Shown here: one piece after another, positions 8,026-15,454 of the stretch | Layout of the letters: each line of letters opens with the position of its first letter | How positions within the stretch are numbered: the first letter of the stretch is position 1 | Assembly: GCA_020723505.1 (NCBI GenBank) | Contig: DYIT01000030.1 | Location: forward strand, 1 to 41,784 | DNA length: 41,784 nucleotides | Direction: 5' to 3' | Source of the DNA: Candidatus Kuenenia stuttgartensis | GTDB lineage: Bacteria > Planctomycetota > JAKEIC01 > DYIT01 | Notes under the pieces: model-generated | What the model was told of the DNA's origin: nothing | Databases searched by the model: none | What the model saw: the letters and a program-made list of their open reading frames with translations, nothing else | Position numbers and translations under genes: made by a program

Positions 8026-8829
8026 ATGGTCGAGTACGGTTTGCTGATTGACCAGTCGCTCTGCATGGCGTGCAGGGGATGCCAGGTCTCCTGCAAGCAG
8101 TGGAACGAGCGCCAGGCCATCGTCACGACGAACGTCGGGACCTACCAGAACCCGCAGGACCTTTCCTGGCAGACCTGGACCTTCATGAGGTTCTCGGAAT
8201 ACGAGGAGCCGGGCGGCAAGGTCCGCTGGCTGTTCAGGCGCGAGTTGTGCAGGCACTGCGAGAATCCCGGATGCCTCGCCGCATGCCCGGTCCCCAATGC
8301 CATCGTCAGGGACCAGGGCGGCATGGTTATTGTGAACAGGAACCTCTGCGGCGACTGCAACCGCGAGTGCTTCTACGGCTGCCCCTGGGGCGTCCCGCGC
8401 TTCCCCGGCACCAACAACGAGGCATGGAAGTGCTGGATGTGCCGCGACAGGCTCTACGAGGGCAAGCCGTCGGCATGCTCGTCCGCATGCCCCGTGCAGG
8501 CCACGAGGACCCTGGAAAAGAGCGTGCTGCTCGCAACGGCTTACGAGAGGCTCAGCATCGTGAAGCAGAAGCACCCGCGCGCCAACATCTACCCGCCGAC
8601 GGGCTACGGTTCCAACGTCGTCTGGATTCTCGTCGACAGCCCTGAACATTACGACTTCTCCTTCCCCACAACCTCGGTATCGAGCGAAGGCGCGAAACCC
8701 GCGGCGAAAGGCTTCCTGAGCGAGGCCGCGAGACCCATGCTCGCCGCCACGGCCCTCACGGCCGGAATCGCGGCGGCCGCGAAGTTCCTCGACCGCAGGG
8801 AAAAGGTCGCCAGGGCGGAGGCGAAGTAG
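8026..8829 (+). CDS. fdnH: Formate dehydrogenase Fe-S (beta) subunit
   Basis: A 267-residue ferredoxin-like electron-transfer subunit with four Cys clusters: CMACRGCQVSCKQWN, CRHCENPGCLAACP, CGDCNRECFYGCPWGVPRF and CWMCRDRLYEGKPSACSSACP. The sequence matches FDH-N-type beta subunits, which pass electrons from the catalytic subunit. The start at 8026 has an excellent AGGAGG site. The C-terminus (about 238-258) has one short, Ala-rich hydrophobic stretch followed by charged residues, a weak counterpart of the membrane anchor helix of FdnH. There is no signal peptide, so it would be carried out through the Tat pore with the catalytic subunit. No cytochrome b gamma subunit follows; a terminator does. 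Electrons therefore probably go to the multiheme cytochrome encoded upstream. Confidence 0.93.
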   Translation: MVEYGLLIDQSLCMACRGCQVSCKQWNERQAIVTTNVGTYQNPQDLSWQTWTFMRFSEYEEPGGKVRWLFRRELCRHCENPGCLAACPVPNAIVRDQGGMVIVNRNLCGDCNRECFYGCPWGVPRFPGTNNEAWKCWMCRDRLYEGKPSACSSACPVQATRTLEKSVLLATAYERLSIVKQKHPRANIYPPTGYGSNVVWILVDSPEHYDFSFPTTSVSSEGAKPAAKGFLSEAARPMLAATALTAGIAAAAKFLDRREKVARAEAK

Positions 8830-8846
8830 GGTTGCAAATGTCATTC

Positions 8847-8882
8847 AAAGGGGGCGCAATTGAAAAGCGCCCCCTTTTTTAT
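8847..8882 (+). terminator. Intrinsic terminator of the formate dehydrogenase operon
   Basis: AAAGGGGGCGC, loop AATTGAAAA, then GCGCCCCC and a run of T residues, 17 bases after the beta-subunit stop. It is a textbook rho-independent terminator, so fdhE is expected to need its own promoter or controlled readthrough. Confidence 0.92.
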
Positions 8883-8970
8883 GCATGCTGACAAGGTACA
8901 GGGAGTGAAGGCGCCGAACAGGGGCTGACGAACCCGAAAAGCTTCTTTCGGTTCGGATTGCCGACTATAC

Positions 8971-9100
8971 ACCTCTGTGGGAGCCGCCGGAACGTTCCCG
9001 GCGCTGCAAGGCGGCGATGATTGCCTGCATCTCTATTCGCCGCCTTTGGCCGGACAGGAAAGACGCGTCGGCTCCCGCAGGCTTTTTCCAGAGGAGAAGG
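8971..9100 (+). promoter_or_regulatory. Structured leader of fdhE, candidate molybdenum/tungsten cofactor riboswitch
   Basis: A 12-bp closing stem (8975-8986 with 9069-9080, one G-U) encloses 82 bases. Inside are CCGG at 8987-8990 able to pair with CCGG at 9050-9053 and a perfect 10-bp stem (9008-9017 with 9037-9046). The 3' part reads TTTGGCCGGACAGGAAAGACGCGT, written here as TTTGGCCGGAC then AGGAAAGACGCG. CCTCTG (8972-8977) is also complementary to CCAGAGG (9088-9094), which merges into the fdhE ribosome site, giving an alternative fold that could hide it. The layout and position before a formate dehydrogenase maturation gene fit the Moco RNA motif. The structure is visible; the family assignment rests on memory of the motif and context. 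Confidence 0.55.
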
Positions 9101-9102
9101 CG

Positions 9103-9963
9103 ATGGATATCAATAGGCACTCGACGCTCGATCAGGTCGCGGCCGCGATTGAGAAGGCGAAGACCGAATCGGCCCACCCTGCAGAGTACTTCAACTTCAG
9201 AATCGAGCTCGCGAAAAGCGCCGCCCTGGCATGGAAGGAGGCGTCGCCCCTCGCGTCAGCCTCCGGCCTGCCGGACGACCTTGCGCTGAAGCTTGCGGCC
9301 GGGAACGTGGTCCTCAAGCCCGAGAAGCTCGAAATCGGCGAAGAATGGGCGGCAGGACGCGCCGCCGATACCACCGGGATCTTCGCCCGGCACGGAATGG
9401 CTTTCGGCGAGGCGCTCTCGGCTTTCGTAGCCGACAAGGGAGGGGCGCCGGTCGCCGGATGGATTCGGATGCTCCTCAAGAGGGACAGGAAGGGCCTGGC
9501 GAAGGAAGCAAGGACTTTCGATATGCAGGGATCCATGCTCGCTTTCTTCGCGGCCGAGGTCGCGAGGCCGGTCATGGTCAGGACGGCCGAAGCCCTGAGA
9601 CCCGCACTCGACGAGGAGAGATGGAAGCGCGGAAACTGCCTCGTGTGCGGATCGGACCCGTGCTTCTCGAAATACGAGGGCGAGGGCGGCGCGAGGTACC
9701 TTCTGTGCATGGCCTGCGGCACGATTTGGAAGTTCCAGCGCATCCACTGCCCGTTCTGCGGATGCACGGACGGCAAGAAGCACGGGTTCATGTCCTACGA
9801 CGACGACCCCTCGTACCGGATTGACCACTGCGGCGAGTGCAAGAGATACATGAAGGCCCTGGACCTCCGGGGGAAGCTCGCGCAGGAAAGGGTCCTCGAA
9901 GCCGAGGACGCCATGACCCTGTACCTGGATCTCGCCGCCGAGAAGAAGGGGTTCAAGAGGTGA
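9103..9963 (+). CDS. fdhE: FdhE, formate dehydrogenase accessory protein
   Basis: A 286-residue cytoplasmic maturation factor needed for assembly of exported, Tat-dependent formate dehydrogenases. The C-terminal half has the rubredoxin-like CxxC pairs typical of FdhE that bind iron: CLVCGSDPC, CMACG, CPFCGC and CGECK. The ATG at 9103 follows GAGGAGAAGG; the in-frame upstream reading would pass through the structured leader and is unlikely. Its position after the formate dehydrogenase operon, behind its own candidate riboswitch, implies separate control of this maturation step. The stop codon is the first three bases of a hairpin shared with the convergent neighbour. Confidence 0.93.
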   Translation: MDINRHSTLDQVAAAIEKAKTESAHPAEYFNFRIELAKSAALAWKEASPLASASGLPDDLALKLAAGNVVLKPEKLEIGEEWAAGRAADTTGIFARHGMAFGEALSAFVADKGGAPVAGWIRMLLKRDRKGLAKEARTFDMQGSMLAFFAAEVARPVMVRTAEALRPALDEERWKRGNCLVCGSDPCFSKYEGEGGARYLLCMACGTIWKFQRIHCPFCGCTDGKKHGFMSYDDDPSYRIDHCGECKRYMKALDLRGKLAQERVLEAEDAMTLYLDLAAEKKGFKR

Positions 9964-9989
9964 TTTTTCGCGCCATGCGCGAAAAATCA
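9961..9989. terminator. Bidirectional hairpin containing both convergent stop codons
   Basis: A 13-bp perfect stem (9961-9973 with 9977-9989) with the 3-base loop CAT. The left arm begins with the TGA of fdhE and the right arm ends with the TCA that is the TGA of the minus-strand vWA gene. A/T-rich outer stem segments give T runs in both directions, so it can end transcription from both sides. Confidence 0.75.
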
Positions 9990-11696
9990 GTCCGCTTTCA
10001 CGTACTTCCCGTCGTTCTGCTCGGCGAGCTTCTGCATGAACGGGACGTTGTGGTCCCCGACACCGACCGTGTGGATTGTTATCTTCCTGAGCTTGTTGAG
10101 CTTTGCAATCTCCTCCAGTATCGCACCGGCCTCGGGCACCCTTCCCGCGTTCGGGCTGCCGTCCGAGAGCAGGAAGATGGTGTCCGCGCCGCCCATGGTC
10201 TGCGCGTATCGCTCGTCCGCTTGCTCCTTGGGCTTGCCCGGACCCGCCATCTTGAACGCCTTCTCCATGGCGTCGAATATGTTCGTCGTCCCGTTTGGCC
10301 CCTGCTTGTCGATGAACTCGTACGCCTTCTGCTTGTTCTGCGGATTGGCCCTCACCATCTCCTCCTGCCAGATCTCGAAGTGGTCGCTGTAGAAGATGAC
10401 GTTGAACCACGCCTTCTGCGACAGGAGCCTTATGGACTTCTTGAGCTCGTACTTCACGAAGTCGAGCTTCGTGTTCCCGGTGGGGCCTTCGTCCTTGGGC
10501 TCGTCCCCCTTCTTCTTCTCGCCCTCGCCGGTTATCACCGGCCCGGGCTTCTCGCCTTCCCTGGCCCTTCTCGTAGCCGGCCCGGCCATCGAGCCGGACA
10601 CGTCCAGGACGTAGATGATGTTGTGCGACTTGGTCTCGATGCCGTAGAAGGACCCAGTGATGTGCGGCTTCCCCGGCTCCGGCCTCGGCACGGGCGCCGG
10701 CTCGGGTGCCGGATCGCCCTTGAAGCCTTCCTTGCCGGCGGGGGCGGGCGCCCCCTCGGCCGGGGCGAACTTCGAACGGTTGTCCTTCCACCACTTCTGC
10801 CAAAGCTTGCCGTCGCCGTAGTAGGAGAGCCCGGTTATCTTCTCGAGCACCTTCTCGTAGTCCTCGGCGGCCCTGCCCTCGGCCGCGCACAGGCCTTCGA
10901 TGAGCGCGTCGACGGTCTCCGCGTCGCGGTATCCGAACCCGGCTATGACCTCGAGCGCCTGGGCCACGACCTCCCATTCCCTGTCCTTGAGCATGGCCAG
11001 GTACTTCTGCCTCTCGGTCTTGAGATCCTTGGCCATCGCCGCGGAAAGCGCAGCCACGCGGACGTGCGGGTCCTTGTCGGAAAGGGCGGTTACGATGCAG
11101 GCCCCTGCCCGCGCCTCGTCCTTGATTTCCGCCATCGCCTCGACGACGCCGACGCGCACCTCCCAGTCCGGGTTCTGGAGGCCTTTTGCGAAGAGCCAGT
11201 CGAGCGCCTTGCCGTCGGTCTTCGAGGTGAACCCGCCCAGCGCAATCCTCTTCACCTTGAGGAGCGCCGTGATTCCCTCCTGGACCGTCTTGAGCCCCTC
11301 CTGCAGCTCCTTGAGCCTTTCCATGTCCTCGGCCTTCTCGTACCGCCTCTTGTCGCCCTCCTGGACGAAGGGGATTTTATCGATGGCCTTGCGCAGGTCC
11401 GCCTCCTGCTTGACGGCAACGGCAAGCTGGGCGTTCGCCAGCTTCACGGTTCCTGCGAGGAGCGGGAGCGCCCTCGCGTCGTCGGCCTTGGCAAGCTTCG
11501 ACACGGCCGCAATCTTGGCTTCCGCGTCGTTGCCCTGGAACGCCGCGTTCAGTTCGGCCTGGATCTTCTTCCATTCCTGGTCCGTCAGCTCGCCCGCCGA
11601 CCGCCGGCCGGACAGGAGGGAAAGAAGAATGCAGGCTGCCAGGGCGGGCATTCGCAGCCCGGCCATGCACAGCGAAAACGGAAGGGGGTTCTTCAT
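9987..11696 (-). CDS. Exported HEAT-repeat plus von Willebrand A domain protein (second of a pair)
   Basis: A 569-residue protein. The ATG at 11696 (MKNPLPFSLCMAG) follows AAGGAGA and gives a Sec-type signal ending near RRSAGE. Residues about 35-290 are helical HEAT-like repeats (DPHVRVAALSAAMAKD, DREWEVVAQALEVIAGF) ending in WQKWWKDNR. A Pro/Ala-rich hinge leads to a vWA domain from about 345 with an intact MIDAS: DVSGSM, the NGTTNIFDA Thr loop and LLSDGSPNAGR. Such domains bind a divalent cation and protein ligands. It lies 16 bases downstream of a paralog with the same architecture, so they form an operon. The ligand and cell process are unknown. Confidence 0.85.
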   Translation of the reverse strand: MKNPLPFSLCMAGLRMPALAACILLSLLSGRRSAGELTDQEWKKIQAELNAAFQGNDAEAKIAAVSKLAKADDARALPLLAGTVKLANAQLAVAVKQEADLRKAIDKIPFVQEGDKRRYEKAEDMERLKELQEGLKTVQEGITALLKVKRIALGGFTSKTDGKALDWLFAKGLQNPDWEVRVGVVEAMAEIKDEARAGACIVTALSDKDPHVRVAALSAAMAKDLKTERQKYLAMLKDREWEVVAQALEVIAGFGYRDAETVDALIEGLCAAEGRAAEDYEKVLEKITGLSYYGDGKLWQKWWKDNRSKFAPAEGAPAPAGKEGFKGDPAPEPAPVPRPEPGKPHITGSFYGIETKSHNIIYVLDVSGSMAGPATRRAREGEKPGPVITGEGEKKKGDEPKDEGPTGNTKLDFVKYELKKSIRLLSQKAWFNVIFYSDHFEIWQEEMVRANPQNKQKAYEFIDKQGPNGTTNIFDAMEKAFKMAGPGKPKEQADERYAQTMGGADTIFLLSDGSPNAGRVPEAGAILEEIAKLNKLRKITIHTVGVGDHNVPFMQKLAEQNDGKYVKAD

Positions 11697-11712
11697 GCGG
11701 GGGTCTCCTTCA

Positions 11713-13416
11713 TCATTTCTGCACGTATTTGCCGCCGTTCTGTTCCGCAAGTTTCCTCACGAACTCCTCGAGCCTGCTCTGCTCCTCGGGCTTGTCGGAT
11801 TCCGTGGTTATGCCCACGGCGTTGATGATAATCTTGCGGACCTTGTTCCGGTGGCGGATGTCCTTGAGGATGAGGTCCGTATCCGTGATTTTCCCCGCGG
11901 TCGGCACGCCGTCGGACAGGAAGAAAATCGTGTCCACGCTGTTCTCGAAGTTCTTCTTCTCGTTGTCCCCTCCCCCGAGGGTGAAAGCCTTGACCAGGGA
12001 ATCGTAGATGTTGGTCCCGCCCCCGGCCTTGATTTCGTCTATGAGCTTGATTGCCTGGAGCTTCATCCCCTTTGAGGCCGGGACCATCTTGGGCTGGAAC
12101 ATCTTCACTTCCGTGCCGTAGTAAATCAGGTTGAAGAGCGCGTCCTCCTCCAGGTTGGCGATGGCCTGCTTCAGCTCCCACTTCGCCACGGATATCTTCC
12201 TGTCGTCGGCCGGGCCCGGAGCCGCGGGGCTTCCGCCGAAACCGCCGCCGCCGGCCGGGGGCGCCGGAGCCGGCTTCTGTCCCCCGCCGTCCTTCTTCCC
12301 GGACTTGGATTTCCATTCCATCGATCCAGATACGTCGATTATGAAGAGTATGTTCTTCGACCTCGTCTTGATTCCGTAGAAGGAGACGGTCTTGTCGTGC
12401 GATTCCGCCGCGGGACCGCCGGCGCCCGCGGCTTTCCCGGCCTTCACGTCCGATCCGTGCGACGCCCACCAGGCTTTCCACATGAGGTAGTCGCCGTCAA
12501 GCGACTTGCCGGTAAGCTTCTGAAGCGCCTCGTCTATGTCCCCCCTTATCCTCCCGGGCTCCTTCTCGAGCGCAGCTATCAGCGGCTCGACCGCCGCCAG
12601 GTCCCCGAAATCCCCGAGAATCCTCACGGCCGTGCATCTCACCTGCCAGAATTCGTCCCCGAGCGCCTTGAGAATCGCGCCGTAGATTTCCGCGAGGCGC
12701 AGGGCGCGGACCGGCGTGCGGAATGGGAGGCGGGCTTCGTTCCAGAACGCCGCAGGCAGGAGGTCGCACGGCGCCTCCTCGGGCCTCCCCGCGAGGCTTT
12801 CAATCGCGGCCGTTCTCACCTGCGGGTCCCTGTCCATCGCCGCCTCGAAGATCTCGGCCGTGAGAGCCTGGCTCCCAATCAGCCCGAAGGCCCGTATGAC
12901 GGCAATCTGCACTGCCTGCGATTTGGACTTCCTCCACGACGCCTTCAGCCAGCCGAGAATGGCCGGATCGCGCGTCCTGGCGATGGCCTCTACCGCCGAG
13001 TCCTTGAGGTCCGATTCCCTGAGTATCGCGTCGTGTATCTCCTTGAGCTCGGCCTGGAGGTTCTTCATCCTCTGCATGTCGTCGAGCGTCATCTTGTTTC
13101 CGAGGCTGGCGGCTATCTTGTTCAGCTGCTGGATGTCCTTGAGAATCTCCCTCTCCTTCTGTTCCAGGGGGGCGAGGCGGGGGTTGTTCTTCTCGATGAA
13201 CATGACGAGGAGCTGCACGGCCTTGAGGTAGTTGGCGTCCCCAAGCTTCGCGATTATCTCGAACCGTTTCCTTTTGGACAGGCCGTAGAGGTCCTCGCGG
13301 GCCTCCTCCTCGAGCTTCTTCCACTCGGATTCGGTCCTGATTTCCGCGAATGAACGCGGAACGGCAGTGGATGCGGCGAGCAGGAGCGGAATCAGATACG
13401 CCGCGAACCGCGTCAT
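11713..13416 (-). CDS. Exported HEAT-repeat plus von Willebrand A domain protein (first of a pair)
   Basis: A 567-residue paralog of the next gene. The chosen ATG at 13416 (MTRFAAYLIPLLLAAS) has GAGGGA about 8 bases upstream; a TTG five codons earlier is possible. After the signal peptide come charged helices (about 25-110), then HEAT-like repeats (DPQVRTAAIESLAG, WQVRCTAVRILGDFGD) and a WKAWWASHG segment. A Gly/Pro/Ala hinge precedes the vWA domain (about 335-555) with the MIDAS residues DVSGSM, GGGTNIYDS and FLSDGVPTAGK. The FYGIKTRSKNILFIIDVSG lead-in is nearly the same as in its neighbour, so the pair arose by duplication. Extracytoplasmic adhesion or scaffold work is plausible, not shown. 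Confidence 0.85.
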   Translation of the reverse strand: MTRFAAYLIPLLLAASTAVPRSFAEIRTESEWKKLEEEAREDLYGLSKRKRFEIIAKLGDANYLKAVQLLVMFIEKNNPRLAPLEQKEREILKDIQQLNKIAASLGNKMTLDDMQRMKNLQAELKEIHDAILRESDLKDSAVEAIARTRDPAILGWLKASWRKSKSQAVQIAVIRAFGLIGSQALTAEIFEAAMDRDPQVRTAAIESLAGRPEEAPCDLLPAAFWNEARLPFRTPVRALRLAEIYGAILKALGDEFWQVRCTAVRILGDFGDLAAVEPLIAALEKEPGRIRGDIDEALQKLTGKSLDGDYLMWKAWWASHGSDVKAGKAAGAGGPAAESHDKTVSFYGIKTRSKNILFIIDVSGSMEWKSKSGKKDGGGQKPAPAPPAGGGGFGGSPAAPGPADDRKISVAKWELKQAIANLEEDALFNLIYYGTEVKMFQPKMVPASKGMKLQAIKLIDEIKAGGGTNIYDSLVKAFTLGGGDNEKKNFENSVDTIFFLSDGVPTAGKITDTDLILKDIRHRNKVRKIIINAVGITTESDKPEEQSRLEEFVRKLAEQNGGKYVQK

Positions 13417-13504
13417 TGAGCCATCCCTCAATCGGCCCTTCTTCGTGTCGGATAAACAGAATGTACCAAAGAGCGCCGGCGCTTTCCACTGCTCAACTGC
13501 TCTA

Positions 13505-13555
13505 AACCCTGACGAGCCGGGGACGACACCTGTTTATTGCCGGCTTGTCCGGGTT
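13505..13555. repeat. Dispersed inverted repeat B, copy 1
   Basis: Imperfect 16-base arms AACCCTGACGAGCCGG and CCGGCTTGTCCGGGTT around a 19-base loop. It is followed directly by GTGGGAGGC and hairpin C copy 1. The flank GAGCAGTTGAGCAGTGGAA (read on the minus strand, about 13484-13502) also accompanies copy 3 at 17400-17424. Confidence 0.8.
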
Positions 13556-13561
13556 GTGGGA

Positions 13562-13604
13562 GGCGGATGTTCCGGCGAGCGCAGAGAACACAAAGGAACT
13601 CCGC
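13562..13604 (+). repeat. Dispersed bulged hairpin C, copy 1
   Basis: GCGGATGTTCC pairs with GGAACTCCGC except for one unpaired T. Preceded by GTGGGAG. It is one of five copies in the window sharing the same stem layout. Confidence 0.7.
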
Positions 13605-13626
13605 AAGGACGATTGATCCTGTGGGA

Positions 13627-13669
13627 GGCGGATGTTCCGCGAATGCAAGGAACTCACAGGAACTCCGCC
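13627..13669 (+). repeat. Dispersed bulged hairpin C, copy 2
   Basis: GGCGGATGTTCC with GGAACTCCGCC, same single-T bulge, preceded by CCTGTGGGA and followed by GAT. It stands 20 bases downstream of the asd stop codon and could act as the 3' hairpin of that gene. The rest of the 272-base gap between the asd stop and the vWA start is taken by copies B1 and C1. Confidence 0.7.
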
Positions 13670-13688
13670 GATAACCCTAATCCCTGAA

Positions 13689-14696
13689 CTATCCGTGCAA
13701 TCCTTCCTGCACGAGAAGCTCAGCAATCTGCACAGCGTTGAGAGCCGCGCCCTTCAGGAGCTGGTCGCCTGATACGAACAGGTCGATGCCGTTCTCCTGG
13801 GACGCGTCTTCCCTGATGCGCCCCACGAGGACGTTGTACTTGCCGGACGCGTCCAGCGGCATCGGATAGACGTCCTTGAGCGGCTCGAGGTCCACGCCCG
13901 GCGCGGACGCGAGGGCTTCCCTGACCTGTTCCGCGGTGACTTTCTTCTCCGTCTCTATGTTGGCAGCGATTGAATGCGCCCTCATGACCGGTATGCGCAC
14001 GCAGGTCGTGGTCACTTTAATCCGCGGATCGCCGATGATCTTCCTGGTCTCGTTCTGCATCTTGACCTCTTCGGTCGTGTATCCCGCGGAATCGAACGAT
14101 CCGATGCGCGGGATGATGTTGAAGGCTATCCTGTGCGGGAACGCCTCGGGTTTCGGCTTGCCGCCCTTCATCACTTCCGCAAGCTGCGCGGGCAGCTCGT
14201 CCATGGCCTTCCTCCCTGCCCCGGACACCGCCTGGTACGTGGCGGCTACGATCCTCCTGACCCCCGCGAGCTTGTACACGGGATAGACCGCCATGAGCAT
14301 GATTGCCGTGGAGCAGTTCGGATTCGCGATTATCCCCTTGTGATCGAACGCCTTCCGCGGGTTGATCTCGGGCACCACCAGAGGCACGTCCTTATCCATC
14401 CGAAACGACGAGGAGTTGTCTATGACCACCGCGCCCTCGGCCGCCGCCTTGGGGGCTATCTTCTTCGCAAGCTCCTTGTCAACCGCGAGCAGGGCAATCT
14501 GCACCCCCTTGAACGACCCGTCGCGGATTTCCTCTACGGTCGCCTGCTTTTTCCCGCACTTCACTTTCCTGCCTGCGGACTTCGGCGATGCGAAGACCCG
14601 GAGCTCGTCGAGGGGGAACTTCCTGTCCCGGAGCACGTTCAACATCTCCTCGCCCACCACCCCGGTCCCTCCCACTACAGCCACCCTGCAGCCCAT
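13689..14696 (-). CDS. asd: Aspartate-semialdehyde dehydrogenase
   Basis: A 335-residue enzyme that reduces aspartyl phosphate with NADPH to aspartate semialdehyde, the branch point for lysine/diaminopimelate, threonine and methionine. Visible hallmarks are the N-terminal nucleotide loop VVGGTGVVGEEML, the catalytic Cys128 in NPNCST, QAVSGAGRKAMDEL, and RIPVMRAHS near the substrate site. Length is normal. The ATG at 14696 follows GAGGAG. It is not in an evident operon: a 197-base gap separates it from yraN upstream, and repeat-rich spacer lies downstream. Confidence 0.96.
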   Translation of the reverse strand: MGCRVAVVGGTGVVGEEMLNVLRDRKFPLDELRVFASPKSAGRKVKCGKKQATVEEIRDGSFKGVQIALLAVDKELAKKIAPKAAAEGAVVIDNSSSFRMDKDVPLVVPEINPRKAFDHKGIIANPNCSTAIMLMAVYPVYKLAGVRRIVAATYQAVSGAGRKAMDELPAQLAEVMKGGKPKPEAFPHRIAFNIIPRIGSFDSAGYTTEEVKMQNETRKIIGDPRIKVTTTCVRIPVMRAHSIAANIETEKKVTAEQVREALASAPGVDLEPLKDVYPMPLDASGKYNVLVGRIREDASQENGIDLFVSGDQLLKGAALNAVQIAELLVQEGLHG

Positions 14697-14815
14697 CTCT
14701 TTACTCCTCGAAATAGCGGTTTTGCTTCTCTTCCCCTCTGCTTGTCTCCTGACTATAGCGCATCAGTCACTTAATCGGAATATTCCTGTAGAAATTGAAA
14801 AGATATGCGGTAAGG

Positions 14816-14891
14816 CACGCGCGAAGCGCGTGATATAACCCGGACAGGCCTGATTTTGCATTCTTGTCTGGTTCCGGCTCGTCCGGGTTAT
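14816..14891. repeat. Short hairpin and dispersed inverted repeat B, copy 2
   Basis: CACGCGC-gaa-GCGCGTG (14816-14832) is a 7-bp hairpin. Then ATAACCCGGACAGGCC ... GGCTCGTCCGGGTTAT (14835-14891) is a copy of repeat B with a longer, diverged centre. Both lie in the 197-base gap between yraN and asd, and copy 2 ends three bases from the yraN stop. A TATAGT on the minus strand near 14754-14759 could be a -10 box for asd, but no good -35 accompanies it. Confidence 0.7.
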
Positions 14892-14893
14892 GC

Positions 14894-15286
14894 TCAGCCC
14901 GGCCCGAAACGCCCCCTTTCCAGATCCTCGGTCCCGAACGCCCCCTTGATTATCCTGCACTCGAGCCCCGCGGATCCGGGAACCACTTCCACCACGTCGA
15001 ACCTGACGGGCGAATCGAAGGCCCTCTTCTCCTTCAGGTACTGCACCGCGACCTGGACCATCTTCTTCCTCTTGGCCACGCCGACGGCTTCCCCGGGACT
15101 GCCCGCCGCAGAGGACGACCTCGCCTTGACCTCCACGAAGCAGATGGTCCCCCCGTCAAGGCAGATTACGTCAATCTCCCCCCGCCCTCGCGAATAGTTC
15201 CGGTCCACCACCCGGCAGCCCGCCTTCGAAAGGGCCTTGCACGCCTCGTCCTCGGCACGGACGCCCAAATCGCGTTCTGGATTCAT
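14894..15286 (-). CDS. yraN: YraN/UPF0102 family endonuclease-like protein
   Basis: A 130-residue protein of the UPF0102 family, which has a restriction-endonuclease-like fold. The core is visible: GVRAEDEACKALSKAGCRVVDRNY, then GEIDVICLDGGTICFVEVKAR, holding the Asp and the E-x-K of a PD-(D/E)xK site. The role in the cell is not settled; a link to DNA processing is assumed from the fold. Length is typical. The ATG at 15286 lacks a clear ribosome site. It follows rplS on the same strand after 168 bases; trmD-rplS-yraN neighbourhoods are common in bacteria. Confidence 0.88.
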   Translation of the reverse strand: MNPERDLGVRAEDEACKALSKAGCRVVDRNYSRGRGEIDVICLDGGTICFVEVKARSSSAAGSPGEAVGVAKRKKMVQVAVQYLKEKRAFDSPVRFDVVEVVPGSAGLECRIIKGAFGTEDLERGRFGPG

Positions 15287-15373
15287 GGTCGATTAGCGAT
15301 CCTCGCCGGCCAGGCCTGTGAAGCTTAATCGGCGAAGCCGGAATCAGGCAGCCGCTCTGCGGATTCCCCCGCC

Positions 15374-15446
15374 GAATCGCCCGGGAACGGGGCGTATGTG
15401 AAGCCGCCGAATCGAACCGGCGAATGGAAAGCCTCCCGGGCGATTC
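15374..15446 (-). terminator. Large inverted repeat downstream of rplS
   Basis: GAATCGCCCGGGA (15374-15386) and TCCCGGGCGATTC (15434-15446) are perfect 13-base arms around 47 bases that hold a smaller CCGCCG/CGGCGA pairing. It lies 9 bases after the rplS stop on the minus strand. There is no T run, so it may protect the mRNA 3' end or act with Rho rather than be a classical terminator. Nothing else is seen in the 168-base gap. Confidence 0.5.
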
Positions 15447-15454
15447 CCCCGGGC

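Noticed and set aside
8930-9100. tRNA-Sec (selC) in the structured region before fdhE
   Set aside because: No TCA anticodon loop, no acceptor stem and no TTCGA T-loop could be arranged; the fold fits a leader RNA better.
13501-13690. Short frames reading NPDEP... and LVRVVGGG...
   Set aside because: They recur at every copy of repeat B and are products of the inverted repeat.
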